Assembly: GCA_029050705.1 (NCBI GenBank)
Contig: JAIDME010000494.1
Coordinates: forward strand, 1 to 35,299
Reading direction: 5' to 3'
DNA length: 35,299 bases
DNA from: Acetatifactor sp.
Lineage (GTDB): Bacteria; Bacillota; Clostridia; Lachnospirales; Lachnospiraceae
Under the pieces are notes generated by a model. The model made no database searches. It worked only from the letters and a program-made list of their open reading frames with translations, and had not been told where the DNA came from. The translations under genes were made by a program, and so were the position numbers. Numbering within the stretch: position 1 is the first letter of the stretch; each line of letters starts with the position of its first letter. Positions 24,336-32,391 of the stretch are shown here, piece after piece.

Positions 24336-27299
24336 CTATTCTTCCAACGGCATGCCGAATTCATTCCGTTTCTTATCTATCTCATCATTGATCTTAATAG
24401 AGTAGTCGATAATGGTATTTCTGACATCTTCCTTTTTATTGATAACTCTGCGGATGGCATTGGCGATGTGGCGTCCCGTATAGTAGCCTCCGGGAACCTC
24501 TCTGATACCCACCGTCTGTCTCCACTGTTCTGTCAGCACCTCAATATCGTCAGAGCTCCAGGACAACTGGCTGAAAGCATCTATATTCGCCGTGTTATAC
24601 CGTGCGGAGGACCCGAGCAGGGCCTCTATCTCTCTTCCGAACTGCACCTGCGTATCCGCGCTTGCCCACCATTTCATGAACTCCCAGGATTTCTGCCTCA
24701 GGCTCTCGTTGTCCGTGGCAATCATCATGGTCGCGCTTCCGGTGATGAAATCGGACCGGTCTATGTAAGTATTGCCGTTCTCATCCGTCCGCTCGGTACC
24801 GGGAATCAGTGTGAAATCCCAGAGTCCTCTGATCTCGGGTGCGGATACCATCAGCGTATTGTAAATCGAGTATGCCTGAACGCCTATGGGCATTTCACCG
24901 GAACGGAATCGGCTCACAAAATCATATATGGGAGGCAGTCCGTAGTCATTGAAATATTTTACATAATCATCAAAGGCCTTGACACCCGCCTCGTCATCCA
25001 CCGTTGTCCTGGTTCCTTTCTCATTATACAGATCACCGCCGTTCTGGAAAAGCAGCGCAAAATACATGGAAAGATCAGGGGCGTTGGAAGCAATGGCCGT
25101 GCTTGCCGCAGCGGTTGTGCTGGAACCGGTAGCCGTAGGCAGACCTACCGAAAGGTTGTTGCCCTGGATCGTAGGCAGCATTTCCTCCAGTTCCTTCCAT
25201 GTCTGGGGAACCTCCAACCCCAACTCTTGCAAAACGTCCTTGCGGTAGAACATAACGTTAAAGGTCTGGGTCTCCGGCAAGCCGTAGATCCCATCATCCA
25301 GCATATATTGTTCATAAGAGCTTCGGGTGTAATGGGAAATCACCTCTTCCCAGCCCTCAAACTGGGTAATATCCTCCGCCGCCTTACGCAGGGCGTAATT
25401 TACAGGCTGATCGGCTCCCACGGAGAGCACCACATTGGGACCTCTTCCCGCAATGACCGCGTTCAGCAGCGCATCCGCCGCCACAATCTCCACGTTCACC
25501 TTGATGCCCGTGTTTGGCGTAAAGGATTCATCCACCAGGGACTTTAAGATCGTTCCCTGGTCCCGGCCGGTGAGGATCCAGACCTTGATGACCTCCTCAC
25601 CACCCTTTTCGTCATATACATCGCCCACTGCGTTATAGTCCACCACGAAAGATGCCGCAAAGGACTTCGCTTCATGCCAGAGCTGCATGAAAACATTGGA
25701 CTTCTTCTTCTCAACCTTGGCATCCACTCCGCTGACCACAAGATAATCAATATCCAGCTTGGTCTCGCTCATAGTCAGAGTCGCCGTGCCCACCGCCGTG
25801 ATATTGTCCTTGAAGGTGGTAAATTCCGTAGTAATCTTTTGGGGTTTTGCACAGAAACGCTCCAGCTGCTGAGCCACGGTCTGAGCCGTTGCGATCTGAT
25901 CAGCCTTCTGGCCGCTGTACGCCACCATATCATCCACAATCTTATAGAGGCGCTTGGATTCCAGATCCATAGCCTCCATGACCTGGGGGTAATTCCGATT
26001 GATCTGATAATCTCTGTAACGATCGGGGTTTGCTCCGGTGTAGACAAGAACCTTTCTGTATATCTGATTCAGCCGGAACGTGGAATCCTCCAGCTGCTCC
26101 AGTATGGGGCCGAGACCTCCCAGCGCCGCTTCCAAACGGATCGTATGCTTCCCTCTCTCCAGATAGATCTGATAGGGCGTACCCTCCTCGTCAGCCAGCT
26201 CCTTATATTCCCAGTCATTTCCATACTCAAAGGAAACGCTCTGCATCTCGGAAAAAGGAACCTGACCATCTATGTATACAATTCTGTTGGAGACACTGCC
26301 TCTTGCATAATTCTGACGGCCCTTGAACATGATATTGTAATAGCCGTCCTCCGGCACTTCAAATTCCCATTCAATCCACTGCCCGGCACTTCTCCACGCG
26401 TCGCCGCCCACATAATTGAGTACTGTCTTCGTAACACTGTTTGGCTGGGTCGTAGGGGAAGATCTGTCATATTTCGCATACAGGGATGATTCGGAGCGCA
26501 GGGTGGAATCCTCCCCCTGTATTACCTGAATATAATTTCTGGCCGCCTCGGAAGTAGCAACCGCAGGCTGCTTTGCCCTGTACTCCTCATAGGAATCTAT
26601 CCGCTGAACTCCGCTGACCACCAGCTTTTTCAGCACCATGGGCTCATTTTCCGCCTCCAGGCCGATTTCATTTACACCCTTCTCCAGATAAAACAGATAG
26701 GGCTCCGTAATATACCCTCTGTCATCTCTGAAATAGGAACTCTGCCAGTCATATACCTCCACCTGGGTGGGGCGGATCTCATTGCCCTGATTGTCAACCC
26801 TGACTTCTCCGCCGTTGGTCCAGATTCTGGTAAAGGAAACATTTCTGGCATCCTCGAAAGGAATCTCGCCGTTTATGTAGATGACCCTTTCCGCCGCCAC
26901 ACCTCGTGACTGGGGAATCAGATATTCCATATAGACATTGTAATAACCTGTCTCCGGTACATCCACCTTCCAGCTCACATAGGAGCCGGTTTCGGTATAA
27001 AGTGCCTCGTCAACACCCTCATACTGAGTGACCCTGTTCACCTCTCCATCGCCGGAAGCCGTGTAATCAAACAGATCGACTTCAACGCTCTGGGTAGAGT
27101 ATACTGCGTCCGCATGGGCATTCAAATACCCCGTATAGGTTCCCTCTCTTTCCATGCCTTCCACGTCGGTGTTCAGATCCACGCCGGCATATTTGTCGTG
27201 ATAATCCTCCACACCCCGCAGCGACATAAGGACAGCGATCAACACGAGCGCTGCCACAACCGCTACTGCTGTAATTACTTTCTTAACAGAACTTTTCAT
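24336..27299 (-). CDS. Membrane-anchored solute-binding protein with two CBM-like domains (importer 1)
   Basis: A 987-aa protein. The ATG at 27299 follows GGAGG by five bases; a longer frame to 27365 lacks a ribosome site. It has an N-terminal membrane span (about 9-27) with no lipobox, so it is anchored by this helix. Two similar jelly-roll domains follow (about 95-232 and 255-420). They share W-x-x-x-VPE-x-GYYN, R-x-x-YI-(N/D)-G-x-(I/V)-PF and an E-(K/R)-G-x-x-x-I-x-LEA ending, and resemble carbohydrate-binding modules. A helical stretch (425-500) leads to a family 1 solute-binding domain (about 565-980; VWILTGRDQGT, EELGLEVPQTWKELEEMLP-like segments). Normal binding proteins are 400-550 aa. 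The CBM-like arms may hold polysaccharide near the transporter. First gene of the operon. Confidence 0.85.
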   Translation of the reverse strand: MKSSVKKVITAVAVVAALVLIAVLMSLRGVEDYHDKYAGVDLNTDVEGMEREGTYTGYLNAHADAVYSTQSVEVDLFDYTASGDGEVNRVTQYEGVDEALYTETGSYVSWKVDVPETGYYNVYMEYLIPQSRGVAAERVIYINGEIPFEDARNVSFTRIWTNGGEVRVDNQGNEIRPTQVEVYDWQSSYFRDDRGYITEPYLFYLEKGVNEIGLEAENEPMVLKKLVVSGVQRIDSYEEYRAKQPAVATSEAARNYIQVIQGEDSTLRSESSLYAKYDRSSPTTQPNSVTKTVLNYVGGDAWRSAGQWIEWEFEVPEDGYYNIMFKGRQNYARGSVSNRIVYIDGQVPFSEMQSVSFEYGNDWEYKELADEEGTPYQIYLERGKHTIRLEAALGGLGPILEQLEDSTFRLNQIYRKVLVYTGANPDRYRDYQINRNYPQVMEAMDLESKRLYKIVDDMVAYSGQKADQIATAQTVAQQLERFCAKPQKITTEFTTFKDNITAVGTATLTMSETKLDIDYLVVSGVDAKVEKKKSNVFMQLWHEAKSFAASFVVDYNAVGDVYDEKGGEEVIKVWILTGRDQGTILKSLVDESFTPNTGIKVNVEIVAADALLNAVIAGRGPNVVLSVGADQPVNYALRKAAEDITQFEGWEEVISHYTRSSYEQYMLDDGIYGLPETQTFNVMFYRKDVLQELGLEVPQTWKELEEMLPTIQGNNLSVGLPTATGSSTTAAASTAIASNAPDLSMYFALLFQNGGDLYNEKGTRTTVDDEAGVKAFDDYVKYFNDYGLPPIYDFVSRFRSGEMPIGVQAYSIYNTLMVSAPEIRGLWDFTLIPGTERTDENGNTYIDRSDFITGSATMMIATDNESLRQKSWEFMKWWASADTQVQFGREIEALLGSSARYNTANIDAFSQLSWSSDDIEVLTEQWRQTVGIREVPGGYYTGRHIANAIRRVINKKEDVRNTIIDYSIKINDEIDKKRNEFGMPLEE

Positions 27300-27398
27300 A
27301 GTTTCCTCCATTAAATTCAGTAATAAATGCCATAGAAAAGTGTAAAGAGCGTAAATACTCCACAAAATATTTCTCTATTTCTTCCGGGAACAGGTTAC

Positions 27399-27427
27399 TT
27401 TATATAGAAAGTATAACATGGTAACAA
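27399..27427 (-). promoter_or_regulatory. Promoter of the transporter operon
   Basis: TTGTTA at 27427-27422 and TATAAA at 27404-27399 on the minus strand are spaced by 17 bp. An overlapping alternative is the extended -10 TGTTATACT (TATACT at 27415-27410). Either gives a leader of 90-105 bases before the ATG at 27299. The tandem-repeat operator starts eight bases upstream of the -35 box. Confidence 0.5.
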
Positions 27428-27434
27428 AATAACA

Positions 27435-27474
27435 TCTCCTCAAATATTGCTTATGTTTAATTAAATTTTGCTCT
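27435..27474 (-). promoter_or_regulatory. Tandem direct-repeat operator upstream of the transporter operon
   Basis: TCTCCTCAAATATTGCTT at 27435-27452 matches TCTCCTCATTTATTGCTT at 3286-3303 in 16 of 18 positions, in the same orientation relative to the minus-strand genes. A weaker second copy (AGAGCAAAATTT on the minus strand, 27474-27463) follows with its GC dinucleotide exactly 21 bp away, again the AraC-site layout. This suggests that the AraC-type protein at 3390 also controls this operon. Confidence 0.55.
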
Positions 27475-27495
27475 TTGAACAGACGGTAAACTAAA

Positions 27496-27538
27496 GTTTG
27501 CCGGAAGAAGGCATATGTGAATGCTTCCTCCGGCAAAC
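27496..27538 (-). terminator. Intrinsic terminator after the GH115 operon
   Basis: In minus-strand RNA GUUUGCCGGAGGAAG pairs with CUUCUUCCGGCAAAC (15 pairs, one G-U), and the stem extends by three more pairs past a bulge to a 6-base loop. UUUAGUUU follows. It lies 20 bases after the GH115 stop codon and separates this operon from the transporter operon. Confidence 0.75.
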
Positions 27539-27557
27539 CTCTGATATCGGCTTCTTA

Positions 27558-30524
27558 TTAATGTGCTGATGAAAAACTTGTCTCCTCCGGTCCCAGATAG
27601 GACGGCGCAACATATGTTCCTTTTCTATAGATCAGTATTTTTTCAAGTACCGTCCCTGCCTCCAGCGCACCGATGACCAGTTCCTGCACTCCTTTCCCGA
27701 AGGACAGCGTCACACCGGTCCTGTGCTCCTGATCCAGCGCTGCGTTACACCACCTGCTGTCCCCGCATTCTCCGGCCCGGTAATCCGCGGGGAGAATTTC
27801 CGCTCTGACGGCTTTCTCTTCTCCTCCCGCCACCAACAGGTTCACACTTCCGTGGTTCACCAGAGGATTGGACGGCGCCGTGAATATATCCACCTGATAC
27901 TCGCCGGCCTCCTCCGCAAGGAAGCGGTAGACCAGTTCCGGCTTTTCCTCCTCTTCGGCAAATACCGCCGTGCCGGGGAACACTTTCATACCACAGCCGA
28001 ACTTCCCGTAATCCTCAAGCTTCTGAAAGCGTCCCTTCGCCGTATCCTTTTTCCTGCAGTAGTGCTCCGCACCGATGGCAACTATGCCGTTACGCTCCAG
28101 AAAAGTCATCTCCGGCAATTCCGCCGGACGGTAGCTCTCTTCCCTTCTGTCAAACCCGAGAACTGCTCTGCCCATGATCTCCACCGCAACTCTTGCGTCA
28201 CCATCACATATAATAAGTCTGACTTTCTGCGCTTCCTCCGGCAGCAGTTCTCTGTTACAGGCAAGCGTGACCTCCTGAAGCATCTCCGTTTCTCCGGCCA
28301 TGGGAGATACCGTAAGCCACTCGGGAAATGCATTCCGTTCTCCTTCCCCGCTGCTTCCGCCCTCCGGGGTTATCTCATAGTGCAGACAGCCGCATCCTCC
28401 GTTGGCGATCTCCAAAACTACCTTTTCACATCCGGCATATTGAAAATCAGGAACATGTACCACCATAGGTTCCCCGTAAACTTTTGTGGCCGTCCTTTCA
28501 TCATCACTGCGGGACACGCTCAGACGCGGACGGTGGGCGGGTTCCACTTCCATCATCACCGGATAACGGTAGTCATCATCATTCCACCGGACAAAACCGA
28601 TGTGCTGTTCCATCTGCATACCCTTCCACTTACCGTCCATGAAGGCTGCCCATTCCTTCACATATTCCCTGTCCTTCAGAATGCATTTCCGGGTCAGCTC
28701 CCCGTAGAGATTGGCCACAGGTCTTCCCTGGGCTGCATAATGGTGGTTTTTGCCTGCATAAAGGTGCATTTTCAAAAGATTCATGCTTGCCATGGCAGGG
28801 TAATGTATCATACTGTAATATGCCTTGGTTTCCTCCAGTTCCTCCATTATCTGCAAAGACAGCTTTTCCACTTCCTCCGCCTTTTCCAGCATCCTGTCCG
28901 TCTCTCCGTAATGGCAGGGATGATAAATCCCCGCATGAAGGGATTCCGGCCTGCGCAGACCATTAAGTCTGATGTAATCGGTAAACACCTTTCCGATCTT
29001 TTCTCTGAGAGCGGAATCCGCCGATGGAAATGTCTGTCCCACCCACTGCCTGGTGTACTCCTTATAGCTGTCCGGATTGGGATATCCCCATCTGTCATAG
29101 TCATAGGCCACAGCCAGGAAGTAACCAAGGGGCACTTCATGAAATTTCAGGTCTCCCACATTCACGATCCACACGTCCCTGACCCCGTATTCGTATACCT
29201 GTCCCATCTGTTCCCAGACTTTCGAATAGGGTGTGGAATCCACCCACTCATATGACACGGGACCACCGTGATAGTCAAAGTGATAGTACATGCCGAAACC
29301 GCCCTTGCGGTTCCGCATATCCTCCGTGGGGAGCGTCCGCACATATCCGAAATTGTCCTCGCACAGCATGCAGGTGACACCGTCCAGTCCTTCCCAGTTT
29401 TTAAGCCCTGTCGTTTCCCCATCGCCGTAAAAGTAAGGCTCAACCTCCTTATACAGCGCCAGCAGCATGGGAATTTCCCCGTTTTCCCGCTTTACATATT
29501 TATATATCAGTTCTTTTTGTTTGGTAATAATGTCTTTTAACAGGCTGATATTTTCACTTAAGGAAGCATCCTCCCCCAGCATGGAAGAATCCCTCTCTCC
29601 ACGCATCCCGATGGTAATGATATTCTCATACCCGCCGCTGCGCTTCAGAGCATCCTCCCAATAATTCAGAAGTCCCTGCTCGTTGGTATAGAAGTTCCAC
29701 GCGTTGCCGTATCTTGTTCCCTCTCCCCGCACCTTGTCCCATTCCTCGCTGGCGCGCAGGCAGGGTTCATGGTGGGAATATCCCATGACCACTCCGTAAA
29801 GGTCAGCCAGTTCCTCATTTGCACTTCCCGGCCCGTCCAGCGGAAAGCTGGCGGTCCACATGGCAGGCCACAGATAATTTCCTTTCAAACGCAGTAAGAG
29901 TTCAAACACATGGTCATAGGCTTCCGCGTTAAATCCGCCGAAATGCTCCATAACCCAGCTGCCGAAGCAGGGCCATTCATCATTGATGAAAAAGCCTCTG
30001 TACTTTACGCTGGGTTCTTTGGAAACGGTTTCTATATCTTCCCTGATGATAAGTTCTTCCCGATGAACCGGTTCCGCGTCCCCCCAATAGCACAGCGGAG
30101 ACACACCGATATATTCCGACAGGGAAAACATACCGTAGATCGTTCCTCTTTTATCGCTGCCGCAGATCAGCAGAATACTGTCAACACGGGATCCGCCGCA
30201 AAGAATTCCGCCATCCGGAGAAATCATCTTTATCTGATAGACCTCCCACTTTCTGCGGTTCTCTTCTTTCATGAGTTCACCCGTATCCACCAGACCCTTA
30301 TCGGCAAGCTCGTCAAGCATGGGGCTCTTCCCCAGTGTGGCGCACAAAATAATACTGATTCCGTCCCCCGAAGGAATCTCTTTCTCAGTCACAACCTCCG
30401 GTCTGTTGCCGGTCACCTTTCGAAAATCTTCCGCAACCTTTCCCGCAATTCTCCTGACTCCCTCATAGCCGCAGCTTTCCACCACAACAGTCGGCATATT
30501 TCCCTTTGTGAATTCTATCTCCAT
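27558..30524 (-). CDS. GH115 xylan alpha-1,2-glucuronidase
   Basis: A 988-aa enzyme that removes (4-O-methyl)glucuronic acid from xylan or its fragments. Family motifs include the N-terminal KRGTIYGMFSLSEYIGVSP, GFFINDEWPCFGSW, HFGGFNAEAYDHVFELLLRL, GNYLWPAMW and MGYSHHEPC. The C-terminal region from about residue 680 has the beta domains usual for GH115 (residues YVAPSYLG at the end). Length is in the normal range of 800-1000. There is no signal peptide, so it should act in the cytoplasm on imported oligosaccharides. AAGGA lies about ten bases before the ATG. It follows the esterase gene by 26 bp and is last in its operon. Confidence 0.93.
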   Translation of the reverse strand: MEIEFTKGNMPTVVVESCGYEGVRRIAGKVAEDFRKVTGNRPEVVTEKEIPSGDGISIILCATLGKSPMLDELADKGLVDTGELMKEENRRKWEVYQIKMISPDGGILCGGSRVDSILLICGSDKRGTIYGMFSLSEYIGVSPLCYWGDAEPVHREELIIREDIETVSKEPSVKYRGFFINDEWPCFGSWVMEHFGGFNAEAYDHVFELLLRLKGNYLWPAMWTASFPLDGPGSANEELADLYGVVMGYSHHEPCLRASEEWDKVRGEGTRYGNAWNFYTNEQGLLNYWEDALKRSGGYENIITIGMRGERDSSMLGEDASLSENISLLKDIITKQKELIYKYVKRENGEIPMLLALYKEVEPYFYGDGETTGLKNWEGLDGVTCMLCEDNFGYVRTLPTEDMRNRKGGFGMYYHFDYHGGPVSYEWVDSTPYSKVWEQMGQVYEYGVRDVWIVNVGDLKFHEVPLGYFLAVAYDYDRWGYPNPDSYKEYTRQWVGQTFPSADSALREKIGKVFTDYIRLNGLRRPESLHAGIYHPCHYGETDRMLEKAEEVEKLSLQIMEELEETKAYYSMIHYPAMASMNLLKMHLYAGKNHHYAAQGRPVANLYGELTRKCILKDREYVKEWAAFMDGKWKGMQMEQHIGFVRWNDDDYRYPVMMEVEPAHRPRLSVSRSDDERTATKVYGEPMVVHVPDFQYAGCEKVVLEIANGGCGCLHYEITPEGGSSGEGERNAFPEWLTVSPMAGETEMLQEVTLACNRELLPEEAQKVRLIICDGDARVAVEIMGRAVLGFDRREESYRPAELPEMTFLERNGIVAIGAEHYCRKKDTAKGRFQKLEDYGKFGCGMKVFPGTAVFAEEEEKPELVYRFLAEEAGEYQVDIFTAPSNPLVNHGSVNLLVAGGEEKAVRAEILPADYRAGECGDSRWCNAALDQEHRTGVTLSFGKGVQELVIGALEAGTVLEKILIYRKGTYVAPSYLGPEETSFSSAH

Positions 30525-30550
30525 AACCCGATCATCCTTTCCCGGTCAAC

Positions 30551-32374
30551 CTACTCTACATATCCGAACCCTAAGATAGTAAACTCCCTGCCTTCGTCTC
30601 CCTCTGCCATGCATATTTCCACATGATGCTGCTTTCGCTCCGCGCCGCGGAAACAGATGACGGGATTACAGTGGGTCCATCCGTTGACATGGGGGTCCGC
30701 CGTGAGAACCTTTCTCCCGTCCACCAGGACATCCGCGCATCCTACGCTGCCGCTTCCTGAATCCTTGTAAATAAGCAGCAGTGCAGTACAGGTGATGTCA
30801 ATGGAAAAGGGATTTTCCGTCTCCTCGCCTGTCCCATGCATCCAGTTGTTGGGGAATTGCTTCGTGGGTGTCAGATCCTTGTCCATCTCCACCCCCTGAA
30901 GCTCCTCGTCCGTCCGGTTGAAATCTCCGCAGTCCACATGTATTTCCGGCACATTGCTGCTTCTGTCAAACAGCTTTACGGCCTCGAACTCCCCGCCCAG
31001 GGGAGGCTTTACACTGCTCAGCTGCAGAGTATCCTCCTGCCTTGGCAGCTTATCCACCGTCTGCAATAAATATGCGATACAGTCAGCCATAACGGTGTGC
31101 CCCAGATTCGTGGGATGATAACAATCATAAAAAAACTGGGGTTTGCCGAATACCTTTCCCGAACCGGTCTTTTTATAAAACTGTTCCACCACGGCATCTT
31201 TTACGCTCACCATAGGCAGATCATAGGCTCTGCCAACGGGTGACAGCCGCTCCTGCAGATTCCAGTCATTGTCAAACACCGCAAACAGCAGGATCACCGC
31301 CGGACATTTCGGGGCTCTCAAAATCCTTCTGACCAGAGAGTCATAACATTCTCCCTTTGTCTCATCCCCTTCGTCATTGACGGCAAACTCCACCACCACG
31401 ATATCCGGCTCCACGCTGCCGTCCCTGAGCACATCCCGCTCGTACCGCAGCATTCCCAGCTCGGAGGGGGTTCCCCCCACGCCGGCCTTAATGTAGTGGA
31501 TATTATCCTCTGTACCCCTGCCCGCAAGATCGCATAGCCTCTGAAACGCCTTGTAGGCATAGCATCCGGTGTTGATAGGAACGGCTCCCGCTCCCTGGGT
31601 GATGGACCCGCCGATAAAAGCTATTGTAATGTCCTCTCCCCGCCTTGCCCTGTCAATGGCCTTCTGAAGTCTTGCCGGGTTGCCCGTCTGCATCAGTGAC
31701 TTTCTCCGTACCTCCAGGTAATCCTCCGTCTTCAGATTCACCGGCGTCACCTCTATTTCCTCCGGCGCCTCAAAGCCTTCCTGAAGATAGAGTTTCACTG
31801 TCACACAGGCCAATTCGCCCGGACTCTGGAATTCAAACCGTATCTGCCCCGGCACGTCATCATCCTCTGACCATTCATAGTCCTCAAGCTTTACTGTATG
31901 CTCCGCTCCGTCTGCGGGTACAGGCACCCTTATCTGGGTTCCGGAGGTATAGGAATTCTTTTTCCCGTACATCTGAAACACGAAATCCACAGTCCGGTCT
32001 TTTCCCTCTTCCATTTCCACCGTAACGCCCATGCCGGATACCAGTTTTCGGAATCCTGCCGCCGTCTGCAGCAGCTCCAGCATATTTTCATCCTTCACAT
32101 TGCCCACAACCCGGGCACAGCTGATCATTCTGCCGCCGTCCATATACAGAAACTGAATCCCTCTGCCGTCAGGCTGAACGGAACCCGCAATCTCCTTGTC
32201 CCGCATGATGTAAAAGCCGCCGGGCTTCTTTTGAGGGTCTTTAGGAGCCCTGGGGCCTTCGGGAACCTTCGGCCCCAAGGTGGTCTTTTGGCCCAAGGTG
32301 GTCTTTTGGCCCAAGGTGGCCTTTGGGCCCAAGGTGGCCTTTGGGCCACCTGCCTGTACCGTATTCTCGCTCAT
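30551..32374 (-). CDS. SGNH/GDSL hydrolase, probable acetylxylan esterase
   Basis: A 607-aa intracellular hydrolase that probably removes acetyl groups from xylo-oligosaccharides. The first 50 residues are unusual: four copies of a six-residue (P/Q)K(A/T)TLG repeat, then a Pro/Lys-rich stretch. A beta domain follows (about 55-215). The SGNH domain has block I FIGGSITQG (Ser257), block II GVGGTPS, block III AVNDEG (Asn333) and block V DCYHPT (Asp417, His420). A 140-residue C-terminal domain is unassigned. The beta-sandwich plus SGNH order resembles CE2-type esterases. The ATG at 32374 is supported by AAGGA nine bases upstream; an out-of-frame ATG just before it ends at once. It follows GH3 by 17 bp. 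Confidence 0.8.
   Translation of the reverse strand: MSENTVQAGGPKATLGPKATLGQKTTLGQKTTLGPKVPEGPRAPKDPQKKPGGFYIMRDKEIAGSVQPDGRGIQFLYMDGGRMISCARVVGNVKDENMLELLQTAAGFRKLVSGMGVTVEMEEGKDRTVDFVFQMYGKKNSYTSGTQIRVPVPADGAEHTVKLEDYEWSEDDDVPGQIRFEFQSPGELACVTVKLYLQEGFEAPEEIEVTPVNLKTEDYLEVRRKSLMQTGNPARLQKAIDRARRGEDITIAFIGGSITQGAGAVPINTGCYAYKAFQRLCDLAGRGTEDNIHYIKAGVGGTPSELGMLRYERDVLRDGSVEPDIVVVEFAVNDEGDETKGECYDSLVRRILRAPKCPAVILLFAVFDNDWNLQERLSPVGRAYDLPMVSVKDAVVEQFYKKTGSGKVFGKPQFFYDCYHPTNLGHTVMADCIAYLLQTVDKLPRQEDTLQLSSVKPPLGGEFEAVKLFDRSSNVPEIHVDCGDFNRTDEELQGVEMDKDLTPTKQFPNNWMHGTGEETENPFSIDITCTALLLIYKDSGSGSVGCADVLVDGRKVLTADPHVNGWTHCNPVICFRGAERKQHHVEICMAEGDEGREFTILGFGYVE
32273..32344. repeat. Four tandem 18-bp repeats at the 5' end of the esterase gene
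   Basis: Four consecutive 18-bp units (consensus GCCCAAGGTGGYCTTTKG on the plus strand) start at 32273, 32291, 32309 and 32327. Adjacent units are identical in pairs except for the first base of the first unit. They encode (P/Q)K(A/T)TLG and keep the frame, so copy-number change would lengthen or shorten the N-terminus without a frameshift. Confidence 0.9.
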
Positions 32375-32391
32375 CGCCGCATATCCTTTCC

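Noticed and set aside
27723-29255. A 510-codon open frame on the plus strand
   Set aside because: It lies wholly opposite the GH115 gene, whose motifs are clear. It has no recognisable domains and is Arg/His/Leu-rich, as expected of a complementary-frame shadow.
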